Shown: positions 1 through 12,314 of the stretch, in pieces
Layout: each line of letters starts with the position of its first letter
Numbering within the stretch: position 1 is the stretch's first letter
DNA from: Jacaranda mimosifolia
Taxonomy: Eukaryota; Streptophyta; Magnoliopsida; Lamiales; Bignoniaceae
Reading direction: 5' to 3'
DNA: 64,000 nt
Assembly: GCA_018894105.1 (NCBI GenBank)
Contig: CM032123.1
Span: 4,775,001-4,839,000, forward strand
Notes under the pieces: model-generated
Database searches by the model: none
Told to the model about the DNA's origin: nothing
What the model saw: the letters and a program-made list of their open reading frames with translations, nothing else
Position numbers and translations under genes: made by a program

Positions 1-1
1 T

Positions 2-1800
2 GCTGACCTCCAAAAGATTGTAGAAGAAAAGGATCGACAAATTGAACAACTCTTGAGCAACCAACAAGAGAAAGATCTTAGAAGATTTAGCCACAACCAT
101 CAATCTTCCCTTGGCCATATAACGATGCAGAAATAAGTTGAGGAGATGCCTTTCAAGCGAGAAACTAATCAAAAGATCGATCATTCTGCAACTTCTATTG
201 CTACATTGTCTGTTCAACAATTACATGACATGATCACTAATACTATTAGGGCTTAGTATGGCATGCCTTCTCAAAGTTCTATTATGTATTCAAAGCCCTA
301 TACAAAGAGGATTAACTCATTGAGAATGCCGATAGGATATCAACCACCACAATTTTAGCAGTTTGATGGGAAGGGAAATCTAAAACAACATGTGGCCCAT
401 TTTATTGAGACATACAATAATGTAGGGCCTTATGGTGATCTTCTTGTGAAACAGTTTGTGTGTTCATTGAAAGGAAACGCCTTCGATTGGTACATTGACT
501 TAGAACCTGAATCCATTGATAGCTGGGATTACATGGAAAGGGAGTTTCTGAATCGCTTCTATAGTACACGCTAGACTGTGAGCATGATTGAACTTACCAA
601 TGCAAAAAAATGGAAAGATGAACCAGTGGTGGACTACATCAACCGTTGGCGTGCATTAAGTTTGAATTGCAAGGATAAATTCTCAGAGATGTCGCGATAG
701 AGATGTGTATTCAATGTATGAATTGGGGACTTCTCTACATTCTTCAAGGAATCAAGCCTCGCACCTTTGAGGAATTAGCCACTCGTACCCATGACATGGA
801 GCTTAGCATTGCTAATTGTGGGGTTAGAATTCCTGTTGAAGACCAGAAGAAAGAAAGGAAGGATTCACAAAAAAGCAAAAAATATGCCAAAGCAAATACT
901 AAGGAATCCATGGTGATCAAGACAACCTCCATAAAAATTCCCACAAGTGATAAAAAGGTTGCTAAGAGAACTGAAGATCAACGCATTTCAACAGGTAAGA
1001 AAACACTAAAAGAAATGTAGGAGAAGGAGTATCTATTTCCAGATTATGATGTTTTTCATATTTTTGATGAATTATTGACAAGGAAGTTGATTGAATTGTC
1101 GGAACCAAAATGTCTTAAAGAAGTTGGAAAGGTGAACGATCCAAAATATTGTAAATATCATCGAGTTGTCGGCCATCCAATAGAGAAATGCTTCATCTTC
1201 AAGGATAAAGTCATGACATTGACAAGAGATGGAAAGATAATCCTTGACACGAAAGATGTGGTTGGATTGAACCTTACTAGCGCTATAACTGTAGCAGATA
1301 CTAAATGTGTTGCAAGCAAAGACAATGTCTTTTCATCTTCACTCATGGGGGCATCAACAATGCTCCAATTTGGAAGCTTAAATCCAGTACTAGTGAAGAC
1401 TCAATTCATTGATGGAACGACTAAGCTGGAAATGAGTTATACTACTGAAACTAAAGATAGCAGTGAGTGGACTCTTGTGATGCACAGACAAAGGAGAAGA
1501 CGATATGCAAATCAATCTCGTCTGTTGGCATTAAAAGTCTCGCATGTGGCCAGATGCCTTCAACTAAGGACGATGAAGAGTTTGAAGGCTACAGATGGTA
1601 AGCTGGAAAATTCATTGGCATGTTACAAAAGGAGCCAAGTGACTTTGAAGGATTATTTTCCTACAGGATTCTTTGATCAAAAAATTGAAGCAGTGCATGC
1701 TATATCTTGTGAAACTAAAGAGCAATACTCCATTTCCTATTGTATGTTAATTGCTTTTATAGACGAGGACTTGTTGTTGGGATCCAAAACCTCACAATAG
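2..1800 (+). pseudogene. gag of the first Tat element, broken
   Basis: The capsid-type retrotransposon gag domain lies at about 380-690: an acidic and aromatic block around FDWYIDLEPESIDSW, then REFLNRFYSTR. Upstream (2-360) is a charged, probably coiled-coil region. Downstream (about 1150-1210) is a Cys/His-rich stretch (CKYHRVVGHPIEKCF) like the nucleocapsid region of this lineage. In-frame stops occur near 135, 256, 358, 572 and 698, and the frame changes more than once before 1800. Gag would form the virus-like particle. The element would need gag from another copy. Confidence 0.75.
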
Positions 1801-2296
1801 GCCACTTTTCATTTTAGGATTCATACAGGAGCAAAAGGTCAACCACATACTCATTGATGGAGGATCCGCCGTCAATATCATGCCAAAATCCACTATGAAG
1901 AATTTGGGAATTTTTGTTGAAGATCTCTCATGCAGCCGCCTAACTATTCAAGGTTTCAACCAAAGAGGCCAACGAACTATTGGTATGGTTCGTCTAGACC
2001 TCACAATCGGAGAGTTGGAAGTAAGCACTTTATTTCATGTTATTGATGCAAAGACTTCCTACCATTTGCTTTTGGGATAGCCATGTCTTTATGAGAATAG
2101 GGTGATACCTTCTACTCTTCATCAATGCTTCAAGTATTCAAAAAATGGGGAAGTTATGAAAGTTGATGCAGATGTGAAGCAATTTACTGAAGCTAAATTA
2201 TACTTCTCTGATGCTAAACTTTATCTGGATCCTGACTCAATAGGTCAAGTGCAACCTGCAAAGGCTCCAAGCAACCAGTCCATTGAAGAGAGATAA
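1801..2296 (+). pseudogene. retropepsin-like aspartic protease of the first Tat element
   Basis: The active-site neighbourhood ILIDGGSAVNIMPKSTM lies at about 1845-1895. This lineage normally has Asp-Gly-Gly in place of Asp-Thr-Gly. The flap and C-terminal half follow (LLLG at about 2068-2079, then a TAG stop where Trp or Arg is expected). It would cut the gag-pol polyprotein. The reading frame continues after the stop through 2296, so this is a single substitution in an otherwise readable domain. Confidence 0.7.
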
Positions 2297-3700
2297 GATT
2301 GTTCTGAAAATTTCAGTAAACTGACAATTATTAAGGTTTTGACAAGCAAAAAATACAAGCGCGGTGATGAGTCCAACTTACCATTGTTCCGACATACACC
2401 ACAGTCATCTCAAGAGAAAAGGCAAATTCTACTTGGAACATGTGTTGAGGCGAATGATGTTGCTCGAAGCCAATAAAAGATGGTAGAATGAAGCAACTGT
2501 CAAGCTTTGAGGAAGGATTTCACCATGTCTGTTGTTGGCATTAGCTCATCAATCTATAATGGACCATATGTTACAGAGGTTTCTCACAAAGAATTTGAGG
2601 GTAAATTTGATCCTAAGGCATATAAGTTACTTGAAAAATCTGGCTACGACTTTGCTAATCCACCCAGTCTAAGTAAGCTTAAACCTGAGTTAGCTGGACA
2701 AAAAGTTCATGGACTCAGTGAAGCACAACATAAACTAAGGAGACATGGATTTTATGTTGAACAGTCAAGAGTTGGCTTGGGATTTAAAGTTGCAGAATCG
2801 GTCTGGATATGCGTGACAAAGAAGGATGAGTGTGCTGATGTCCAACATATTTATGCAGAAGATCACGTGAAGCAAAAAGAGCAAAAATAGAATAATCATC
2901 GAATTTCTGTATTTGACCATCTCAGTGCTCTAATTACTCATCCTTCTATCTTTAAAAGACTTAGTGTTAAAGATCAAAGCAAGTTTAATACAGGTCCAGG
3001 TCTGAAAAGTTCTGTGTTCAATCGACTTGAGAATAATGCTGCAAAAAGGAGTGTTGACGACAAGACTGATATGTTGGGGTTGAAAAATGAGAGTCAAACT
3101 CTTCACTTATTCCAATCGAATGGAACCAAATCTACGATCCTAGTCATTAATATGGATAAACTTGTGAAAATAAAGCAGCGCATCGTAGAACATTCATGTA
3201 GAAAGACTGGTGCAAATGAAAATGAAGTGGAAATCACCATTAGCTCTAATTACATAAGTATTAAAGAGGAGTTAAATCTTGCCATCAAATGATCTGTGTC
3301 TTGAAGAATTCAATAGATTGGTGGCAAGTGGTTTTATACAAGTTACAAACTACCTAGAATGGATAATGGTGCCTACCCCAGTTTCAAAAGTAGATGGAAC
3401 ATTAGAATGGAACATCATATTCTAGAGAATGAGAGTTATTGAGATCGAACATCTATATGATGAAGAAAACGATGAGTTACATACATGTAATCATATCGTT
3501 ATTGATGAAGAGCCTGATTCATAAATTCCTGAAGATGAAGTCCTAAAAGCTCATCCACAACTTGAGATGGTGGACAAGCGACTGTTGATGAACTCAAGGA
3601 GTTGAATCTTGGCACAATAGAAGAGCCCCATCCCATATTTGTTAGCAATGTTTTAAATCCTAAAGAAGAAGAACAATATTTCAAAATCTTAAGTGAATAC
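2297..3700 (+). pseudogene. spacer of pol between protease and reverse transcriptase, decayed
   Basis: Two readable stretches, 2507-2890 and 3014-3292, are separated by stops. They carry no catalytic motif I recognise. Tat-lineage polyproteins have a long, poorly conserved linker between protease and reverse transcriptase, and these pieces fit that place. The first has the motif FDPKAYKLLEKSGYDF, which looks like a constrained protein segment. Confidence 0.5.
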
Positions 3701-5085
3701 AATGATGTTTTTGCTTGGACCTAGAAAGAAATGCCAGGATTAGATCCAAAACTTGCAATTTATCACCTTAGCATAAAACATGGGGCTCGTCCATTAAAGC
3801 AATCGCAGCGAGTGCTTCGCTCGGAGCTTGTCACTCTAGTTGAAGCTGAAGTCAACAAGCTTATTGATGTAGGATTTATCAGAGAAGTTAAATATTTAAC
3901 TTAGATCTATAGCATTGTGCCAGTCAAGAAGAAGAATGGTCAGATACGCATTTGCCTTGATTGATTTTCGAGGTCTGAATAAGGCATGTCTAAAGGATGC
4001 TACCATTACCTATTATTGAACTTGTGGTAGATGCAACTATTGGACATAAAGCTTTATCTTTCATGGATGGATCCTCTGGGTACAATCGAATCAGAATGTT
4101 ACCACAAGATAAGGAGTGTACAGCTTTTCGCACACTAAATGGTATTTACTGTTACAAAGTGATGCTTTTTGGGTTGAAAAATACAGGTGCAACTTATCAA
4201 TGAGCTATGCAAAATATTTTCGATGATATGCTATATACAAGGGTAGAGTGCTACGTTGATGATCTAGTGGTTAAGACTAAGAAAAGAGAGAATTACTCGG
4301 AAGATCTCCGCGTGGTATTTGATGGGCTGAGAAAATGTAACTTGAAGATGAATCCGCTCAAATGTGCTTTTAGTGTCACATTTGGCAAGTTCCTTAGCTT
4401 TATAGTTCAACATTGTGGAATTAAAGTTGATCCTACTAAAATCGATGCTATCCAGAAGATGCCACCTCCAAGGAATCTTAAAGAATTGCGCAGTTTACAA
4501 GGCAATCTTGCATTTATAAGAAGGCTTATATCAAATCTTGCAGGAAGATGCCAACCATTTAATCACTTGATGAAGAAAGATGCTCCTTTCGTATGGGATA
4601 AAGGATGTGAGAATGCTTTCGAGAGCGTAAAGAAGTACCTCATGAATCCACCAGTTTTGGGAGCTCCTATATTTGGAAAATCATTGATATTGTACATTGT
4701 AGCACAAGAACGGTCGATCGGTGCTCTCACGGCTCAGGAAAATGAAGAAGGAAATAAGAAAGCTTTATATTATCTGAGTAGAGCTTTGATGGAGAATGAG
4801 TTGAAATACTCTCATGTTGAAAAGATTTGTCTTACCTTATTTTATGTAATCAAAAAGTTGAAGCATTATTTTGAGGCATATTCTATCCGACTCATCTCAC
4901 GTGCTAATCCTGTCAAATTTGTGATATCAAGACCAATACTCTCAGGAAGATTGGCTAAGTGGTATATTGTATTCAATCAGTACGAAATCACATATGTACC
5001 TCAAAATGCTGTTAAGGGACAAGCTCTTGCTAATTTCTTGGCAGATCATCCTATTCCTATAGACTGGGAAGTATCTAATGAATTA
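3701..5085 (+). pseudogene. reverse transcriptase plus RNase H of the first Tat element, broken
   Basis: The polymerase shows the first catalytic Asp in SFMDGSSGYN (about 4060-4089), the MLFGLKNTGATYQ block, and the metal-binding YVDD box at 4252-4263. The connection and RNase H region follows (about 4560-5085), including YYLSRALMENELKYSHVEK. Breaks are stops at 3722, 3904 and 4201-4203 and frame changes near 3960-4005. The 4201 stop is a TGA where Arg (CGA) is usual, so a C-to-T change explains it. The part from 4207 to 5256 is one open frame. Confidence 0.8.
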
Positions 5086-5560
5086 CCTGATGATAAATCT
5101 CTCTTTGTTGATATCCTGCCATCATGGATAATGTTATTTGATAGAGTAGCTCGATCTGATGGAGTGGGGGCAGGGATTGTATTTATTTCACCAGAAAGAC
5201 AAGTTTTGACATATTCTGTAGTGTTAAATGAATTATGCTCTAATAACGTTTCATAATATCAGTCTTTGATTATTAGACTTCAAATGGCACTTGAACTGGA
5301 AATTTTGGAAATTGAGGTCTATGGTGATTGAAAATTGGTTATTAATCAACCTTTAAATGTTTATGAAGTTAAAAAGGAAGATTTGATTCCTTACTTTCAG
5401 CTAGCATCTTGTCTGTTGAAAAAGTTCAAAAATGTTGTCCTAAGTTACATCCCGAGGAAAGAAAATAGGATGGTAGATGCATTGGCTAACTTGGCTACTA
5501 CTTTGGCCATTTCTGAAGAAGAAATGACAAATATCCTGATGTGCAATAGATGGATTGTGC
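5086..5560 (+). pseudogene. second, archaeal-type RNase H of the first Tat element
   Basis: The frame reads ARSDGVGAGIVF (about 5149-5184), LNELCSNNVS then a stop at 5254-5256 just where the catalytic Glu is expected, then IEVYGD followed by a TGA, and finally RKENRMVDALANLAT. These are the four acidic-residue regions of the extra RNase H that separates the Tat lineage from other Ty3/gypsy elements. Two stops fall next to catalytic positions, so the domain is inactive as it stands. Confidence 0.75.
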
Positions 5561-5629
5561 CGTCGCCCATAGAGCTTGATCGAGAGGATGCAAATGCCAT
5601 ATCAGTCTCAGTTGGTAAAGATTAAGATT

Positions 5630-6872
5630 GGAGGACATCACTAGTTGACTATCTAAAGGATGGAAAATTGCCACAAGACCCTCGTCGTAGGACGGAGGTG
5701 TGTCGGAGGTCATCTCGCTTCATTTTATATAAAGAAATTTTGTATCGTCGATCTTATGAAGGTACTTATCAGCGTTGTTTAAGTGGTGAAGAAGCAACTG
5801 ATGTTATGGTTGAGGCACATTCTGGAGTTTGTGGAGCTCACCAATTGGGCTTAAGCTTCATTTTCAGATTAAAAAGATGGGATACTATTAGCCTACTATG
5901 GTTAAAGATTGTATGAGTTATGCGAAAAAGTGTGAAGCTTGTCAGATGCATGCTAACTTTATACATTAGCCTCCTAAACCCTTACATCCCACAGTTGCTT
6001 CATGGCCATTTGATGCATGGGGTTTTGATGTCATAGGTCCTATTGCTCCTAAGTCGACAGCTGGTTATGCTTACATATTGGTAGCTACAGACTATTTCTC
6101 CGAGTGAGCAGAAGCAATTCCCCTCAGGGAAGTGAAGAAAGAAACTGTTGTTGAGTTCATTCGTTGTCATTTGATTTTCAGGTATGGAGTGTCTCGTTAC
6201 ATCATTACCGATAATGGGAAGCCTTTCCACAATAAGTTGATGGATAGACTATGTGCACAATTTGGATTAAGGCAATACAATTCTTCTATGTATAATGTGG
6301 CTGCAAATGGTCTAGCAGAGGCGTTTAATAAAACTTTATGCAACATGCTGAAGAAAGTAGTGTCAAAATCTAAAAGGGATTGGCATGAAAAAGTTGGAGA
6401 AGCTCTTTGGGCATATAGAACAACTCATCAGACTGCTACCCCAGCTACTCCGTATTCACTGGTTTATGGAGTTGAAGCTATTCTCCTTCTTGAAAGTCAA
6501 ATACCTTTATTTCATATAGCAATTCAAGAAATACTTACTGCTGAAGACATTGTTCGCCTTTGACTTGAGGAATTAGAAGCATTGGATGAAAAAAGACTTG
6601 AAGCGCAACAACTTGAATGTTATCAAGCACGTATGACAAGGGCATTTAATAAAAAAGTTCGTCCGCGATCTTTTCAGGTTGGAGATTTGCTGTTGGCAGT
6701 AAGAAGGCCCATTACCATCACCCAGTGAAGGGGAAATAAATTCATGTCAAAATGGGATGGTCCGTATGTGATAAAAGAAGTCTACACCAATCATGCTTAC
6801 AAGTTGGTTGACAAAGATGGATTGCGCATAGGCCCCATAAATGGTAAGTTTTTGAAGCGATATTATCTATGA
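5630..6872 (+). pseudogene. integrase of the first Tat element, broken
   Basis: The N-terminal zinc-binding His-His-Cys-Cys region spans about 5810-5950, with a frame break between the His pair and the Cys pair. The core DDE domain shows Asp in WGFDVIG (one frame, about 6020), Asp in IITDNGKPF (about 6201-6230) and Glu in NGLAEAFNKTL (about 6307-6340). A TGA at 6105 and another near 6561 interrupt it. The C-terminal part (6563-6872) ends in GPINGKFLKRYYL and a stop at 6870-6872, the usual end of pol in this lineage. Confidence 0.8.
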
Positions 6873-7269
6873 AGAAGTTTGCTCCTTGACGCACGAGCCT
6901 AAATTGCATGTTGCTCCTTGGCGCACGAGCCTAAACTGCATGTTCTTCCTGGCCCGCATGAGAATAAACTGTGTATGGTAGCTACCAAAGGCAGTGCATG
7001 TGGTTAAACTGCTAGCTTTCTCCACTAAAGGTAGTGCATGTGGTTAAACTGCTAACTTTCCCCACTAAAGGTATTTTATGTGGCTAAAATATTAAATACC
7101 TACATAGTCTAAGGTGGTTAAGTAATTGGTATTCCTAGCCCACATGAGTATAAACTGTGAACGGCACCCCCCCAAAAAAGAAATATTTACTTTGAACTAC
7201 ATAATGGCTTGATCCCCTTTTTGGGGTACGTAGGCAGCTTGAGAGTTATTTCCCACGTTTAGTCATATC
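6873..7269 (+). repeat. post-pol untranslated region with short direct duplications
   Basis: No coding signal. Two small tandem duplications are visible: a unit around GCACGAGCCTAAA at about 6880-6950, and a 40-bp unit containing GTGCATGTGGTTAAACTGCTA starting at 6994 and 7034. Confidence 0.6.
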
Positions 7270-7289
7270 AAAAAAAAAGAAAGGGGGGG
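7270..7289 (+). other. internal polypurine run, possible second plus-strand primer
   Basis: An uninterrupted run of A, then G (A9-G-A3-G7) sits between the end of pol and the tandem repeats. It is about 5 kb upstream of the polypurine tract next to the 3' LTR. Some retroelements use an internal tract to prime plus-strand DNA. Here the assignment rests on composition and position only. Confidence 0.3.
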
Positions 7290-7293
7290 TTAT

Positions 7294-7880
7294 GTGGATG
7301 GCTTTCCAAGTTCAATCATTGGAGCAAATTTGGATTACTTACTTCCAAAGATCAATCACATTATTGGAATAAGTCTGGATGGCTTTCCAAGTTCAATCAT
7401 TGGAACAAATTTGGATGACTTACTTCCAAAGATCAATCACATCATTGGAATAAGTCTGGATGGCTTCTCAAGTTCAATCATTGGATCAAATTTGGATGAC
7501 TTACTTCCAAAGATCAATCACATCATTGGAATAAGTCTGGATGGCTTCTCAAGTTCAATCATTGGATCAAATTTGGATGACTTACTTCCAAAGATCAATC
7601 ACATCATTGGAATGAGTTTGGATGGCTTCCCAAGTTAATCATATCATTGGATCAAATGTGGATGACTCATTTCCCGAGTTCAATCACATCATTTGGACAA
7701 GTTTGGAGGGCTCGCTAAGTTCAATCACATCATTGGAATAAGTTTTGAGGACTTCCCAAGTTTAATCATATCGCTGGAGCAAATTTGGATGACTTACTTC
7801 TCAAGTTCAATCAAATCATTGGAGTAATTCTGGGTAGTTTATTAAGTTCAAATATATCATTGGAAAAAGCTTTGATTGTT
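7294..7880 (+). repeat. 81-bp tandem repeat in the 3' region of the first Tat element
   Basis: Copies of GGATGGCTT(T/C)(T/C)CAAGTTC start at 7296, 7377, 7458, 7539 and 7620, exactly 81 bp apart and nearly identical. They then fade into diverged copies to about 7880. Each 81-bp unit is itself two related halves (about 36 and 45 bp, each holding a CAATCA...TTGGA core), so it is a dimer of an older 40-bp unit. The 81-bp period is divisible by three, which leaves an open frame with a 27-residue repeat. I do not consider it a protein. Confidence 0.9.
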
Positions 7881-8142
7881 TTCAAGTTCAATTCATTAGG
7901 TAGCCAGTTTTACTCAAAAGCTTAAGTAAGTTTATTTCGCTCCGTTGTTGGGGGCATATAATGCAAGTTTTCTTTGAAGTTGGCATCAATTTGAAGAAAT
8001 ACTAAATAAAAAGAAAATGCACAAGGAGAATTCATAAAAAAAAAAAAAAAGAACAACTCTTTATTGCATATATAGTAATCAAGTGTTCTTTTACATCAAT
8101 TGTGTAGCAAAAAAAAAAAGAAAAAGCTAAGTAGATGAGTAC

Positions 8143-11100
8143 TCATACGAGTATATCAAAAGCTATTAGTTCCTTGCGAGATTCTTCAAGTAGTGTCTCC
8201 ATCCTCTTTAAAGCCTCAACCTCTTGATCAGTCAAAAATGGAGTATCTTCAAGCTTTGAAACTTTCTCTCTCTTGGTGGCTACTTCTCTCTGAATAGTGG
8301 ACAAGTTTTCTTCAGCCTTGTGGAGTGATGAGTTTGCAAATTTTTCCTTACTGCTTAACTCGGCAAGTTGTGTTCTCAATTCCTCTTGTTGCTGGGTGAT
8401 TTGAAGAAGTTCCTTTTTGAGACCATTCATCTCTTCAACTCTTTCACTTTCTATTGCCTCAGCCTCAAAAAGATCCTGTTGTGCAAAAAATAGTATTTTC
8501 TCATGGGTTTCTTGTGTTTCATTTTGAATTGAATTTGACTTAACCTTTATGTAGTTAGAAGCACCCTCAACGAAAGATCTCAAGTGGTTCTCCAAAGATG
8601 ATGTGTTTTTTTTTTATTATGTATAATCTCATCTCTGCAATCAAATAATCAATTGTTGGTTTTATCTTTGAGAGTTGCTCAAATGGAGTTTTCATGATTT
8701 TTTGACATATGCGTTCTCAATAGAATTTAAGTAACATCCGCTCAGCTTCAGTCTTTATTACTCAAGGACAAAATTCAGAAACTTCCGCAGCTGGAAGTGC
8801 ACAAGATGGGGCTTCAAATGTCCTTTCAGGCTTATTTTTCTCCGCAAAAGCCTTATCATTTGCAATCTCAAATAATATTACCTTTGGTTGTTTATTGAAA
8901 TCAACAGTAGCATGGGAAGATTGCATGCAAAAGTCAAGAGGTTGAGAAATGGCTGTTTCAAGCAAGTTACAAGGATAAACCCCATTTATTGAACCAACAC
9001 TACCTTCTGATGTAATTGAGACTGGTATCTCAAGATCTGCAAGTTGAAAAAAAAAGGGAGATTAGTGTAAAGGATTGACAAATATATATGTGAAAAAAAA
9101 TATATAATAACTTTACATGTTTTGCTAATTCATCCAAACGTAAAAAAGAACTTGGGACATCTGCAAAGAAATTTGAATTAATACTGATGTTATCTAAATC
9201 CAAAACCTTTGGTTTCTTCTTGAGAATACATTAGTTGTTGGAGTTATCATTTGAGCAAGAAAGTGCGGAGATTATTTCATTTCCTTCCAATGGAGCATCA
9301 ACAGGGGATGAAACATTGAGTAAGCTACAACATCTTTTATATGGTAATTTGGTATGGTCAGCAATATTATACTCCTTAGACGCCAAATTCCCTCATTTAA
9401 TTTGCTTTGAAACAACAGGATTTTGAAAAGGTGAAGCTGCTGAGTTATTTTTGGGATTTTCCATTAAGGCTTGTTTAGAATGAGAAAGCTTCTCTCCAAG
9501 ATGCCCAAGCTCAGATGAATAATGTTCAATTCTCTCCCCAAGTTAATTGAGTTGGCCAGAAGTTGATTCCACATCTTTTTGATTAACTTTGAGAACAATT
9601 TTAGTACCTTTTGTTTGTAAAGTCTTCCAGTGTTTGTCCCACCAATCTACATATTCCTTTGTGGCCAATGGAAATAAAGAAGTATTGCTGGGAATGATAA
9701 GTTTGTAAGATGAGTTCAGTAAAGTACATGACTGCCAAAGTTGAATAAGCTCGTGCAAATCACAAGTAAGAATCTCTTCTTTAAGTTGCCCGGGACGTGT
9801 TGACAAAATCCACATTGCCAACTGAATCAATGAGGGCCATAAGCTTCAATGATGTGTTTTTTTCTACATCGAAATGTTAAATAGCTGGAACATAAAGCCA
9901 CAATAAGATCTTTATAAGTATTACTGTTAACTGCTTGCGCGGAAATGAGCATAGATTTTGAATGGCTGAAGGATCGATACTGAGGAACAAATCTCGTGCC
10001 TTTGAAAGATCAAAGTATTTGGCCATGTTCTCCCTCACATATTTGACCATCTCAGCTCCTCCTACATCAATCTTGGATATGAAATGAGTGCCAAGGTAGT
10101 GCCCTATCCAATTGTAAACATAATGAATGGGAAAGATAGAAGAAGATTCCTGAACATTTGGCGAAGTTGATATATTTCTTAAACCACTATAGATGCTCGC
10201 CAATACAGGAACTGCAAGAGAAATGCAATCACCATTTTCCATTCTACTAGCAACCTTGAAGACAGTAGCACGAATCAGATTTGCTTTGCGATGTGGTAAA
10301 ACAAAACGGCATAACCAGCATGAAAGAAAAGTAGCCAAGTAGGTCTCCCCTCTAACATCTTCTTCAACCTCCGGCATCATAAATGACCCATCATATTCCT
10401 TGGTACGAGGCAAAAGTAATGCATCGATTCTTCCACATGGATTGTGAGAGATCTTTGGCTCAGTAGACCTCTTCCGAGAAGACCTCAAAGGGGGCTCCGC
10501 ATATCTCATTGGTTCTTTAAACCAAAAGCCAATCTAATCAGAAATAGGAACACCATCAGAGTCCTTTGGAAGCATATGGTAAGCCAGAAATAGATACTTG
10601 CAGCTTCGTGGTTGAGAAGGACCATGTCTATCATTACTAAGTAGCCCTTTCGCAGTAGGGATGGCTTCATCATAGAAACCTTCGCGGATAGGCAATCCAC
10701 TAAGTACACGAAGATCCCATAAAGAAATTAAAAATTCACCAGTTGCAGTGTGCAAAGTGTTCGTGGAAGGGCACCATAGCTCAAGGAAGGCTTGGAGGAT
10801 GTTCTTAGGGCAAACATATGTGAAAAATGAGGCATGAATTGCTGCATAGATTCTAGCTTGACGAAGAGTATCTGCATGATGGTCTAATACATCCTCCGTC
10901 CATTCCCAATAACCTGTATGAAAAGATACTTCGCCAAACCTCAGGAATTCTCACTGAACGTCCATTAATGTTGGAATGATAACCTGCAAATAAAATCTCC
11001 GAACTAGTGGCTTTGGCATCATGAAGAGAGGATTTCAAGAGAAGTATCCTAGAACGAGATGTAATGCCAGAATGTGGATCAATCACTTCCTTGGTCGCCT

Positions 11101-11277
11101 CTTCGGACCACTCTTGGATATGCATAGAGTTATTGGGAAGTCGAGGTATGGAACGAAGAACATCATTAGCCTTTTATGGATAACCAATCTGGTACTTTTA
11201 ACTTTGAGGTTGTCTTTATCACTTCCAATGATAATATATGGAGATGGCACTGTGTGATCCTCAATATATATCCTCAC
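8143..11277 (-). pseudogene. antisense ORF with plant mobile domain, inside the first Tat element
   Basis: On the minus strand the reading goes from about 11277 to 8143. The core resembles the plant mobile domain (aminotransferase-like, PMD): FLISLWDLRVLSGLPIREGF (about 10672-10731), then FKVASRMENGDCISLAVPVL and the following GLRNIS (about 10170-10263). The C-terminal part (8143-8595) is a 150-residue Glu/Lys/Gln-rich coiled coil. The frame is broken several times (near 10500, 9850, 9540, 8990, 8600). PMD proteins in plants include host silencing factors and many transposon-borne copies. Such antisense ORFs between pol and 3' LTR are known from Tat elements, and their function is unclear. 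A function in the element is inference. Confidence 0.7.
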
Positions 11278-11710
11278 GAGTTGATTAGGAATGGATTATA
11301 TCTCCTAACCTGCAACAAAAGAAAAGAGAAGAGAAAAGAGAACTTGAGTAAGTATAAAAAATGAGGATAAAAAGAAAGTGGAATGATAATAAAAACATCA
11401 CTCAATTTGATAACTTACTTGAAATATTCAAAAATTTTGTATTTGCTATATGTTGATGTCCTTGAGGAGTAAAGAATTGTTATTGATGAATGCCAAGGGA
11501 GTACAAGCAATTCTCTTTCAGTTGTAGTAATCAGCTGATTGAATGAAAGTAGTAATGGTTATATGAGTTTTAGGAGACTTTTCTTCAAACAACTGGTGTG
11601 CAGAGATAGATAAGAAGGTGGATGATTGAATAGAGAAGTGAATAAGCCCATAAAATTTCAACTCAAAATTTCAGAGTTTCTCCAACAATCAATTGTTCAT
11701 GTGATGTTCT

Positions 11711-11717
11711 TTTTATA
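11711..11717 (-). promoter_or_regulatory. TATA box, candidate promoter of the antisense PMD ORF
   Basis: On the minus strand the sequence reads CACTATAAAAAGAAC, a good plant TATA box, about 430 bp upstream of the first antisense ATG and on the correct strand. The stretch between is CT-rich and leader-like. No expression data are available. Confidence 0.4.
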
Positions 11718-12089
11718 GTGTTATTTTCAAGTATTTAAATTCCAATAGAATTGAGAGAATGAATTTCAATTGAATCATGCTTACTTTGGTTCCCGGCGAA
11801 GTTGGACTCTACAAAGTGTTGATTTAATTGGCTGATTGCAGTTTAGTTTACAAACGAATATGGTTTGATGAGAGGAATTTGTTATGTGAAATAGAATTCA
11901 ATGCCGCCCCGCTGCAGCTAGAGTTTTAATTGGTTAATAAGATTATGTGGGGCTGCAGTTTGTGTTGGAGAAACTAAAATAGGTTGAAGAATTTCTAATA
12001 CTTGGTTAGCAAGTGGCAGCAGATTACATGGTGGACATTTAATTTGAAATCGAAGTGGCGCGGCAGCATGATGCTGAAACTATGTGAAC

Positions 12090-12245
12090 TCTTATATATA
12101 TATGTATATGTATATATATATATGTAAAAGTTCATACATCATATAAATATGTATTTAAATATACATATACATATATATTTTAAAGGCTAGATCATATGTC
12201 ATATATATGTGTATATATGTATTTAAATATATATATATAAAATAA
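12090..12245. repeat. AT-rich simple repeat (TATA/TATG tracts)
   Basis: Runs of TATATATG and ATATATAT with interspersed ATTTAAATATAC. It lies between the antisense ORF leader and the 3' LTR. No gene seen in 11720-12300. Confidence 0.8.
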
Positions 12246-12302
12246 TTATCGCGAGTCATTCACTCAAGAATGTATTGGAAGACATCATTTGTGAACAAGT
12301 CT

Positions 12303-12314
12303 CGAGGGGGCATT
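12303..12314 (+). other. polypurine tract next to the 3' LTR
   Basis: CGAGGGGGCATT immediately precedes the LTR start TGTAGATG. A G-rich tract followed by CATT is the usual plus-strand primer in Tat elements. Confidence 0.65.

Noticed and set aside
7294..7638. 114-residue open frame with a 27-residue repeat
   Set aside because: It exists because the 81-bp DNA repeat is divisible by three; it has no start context or homology, and later copies break it.
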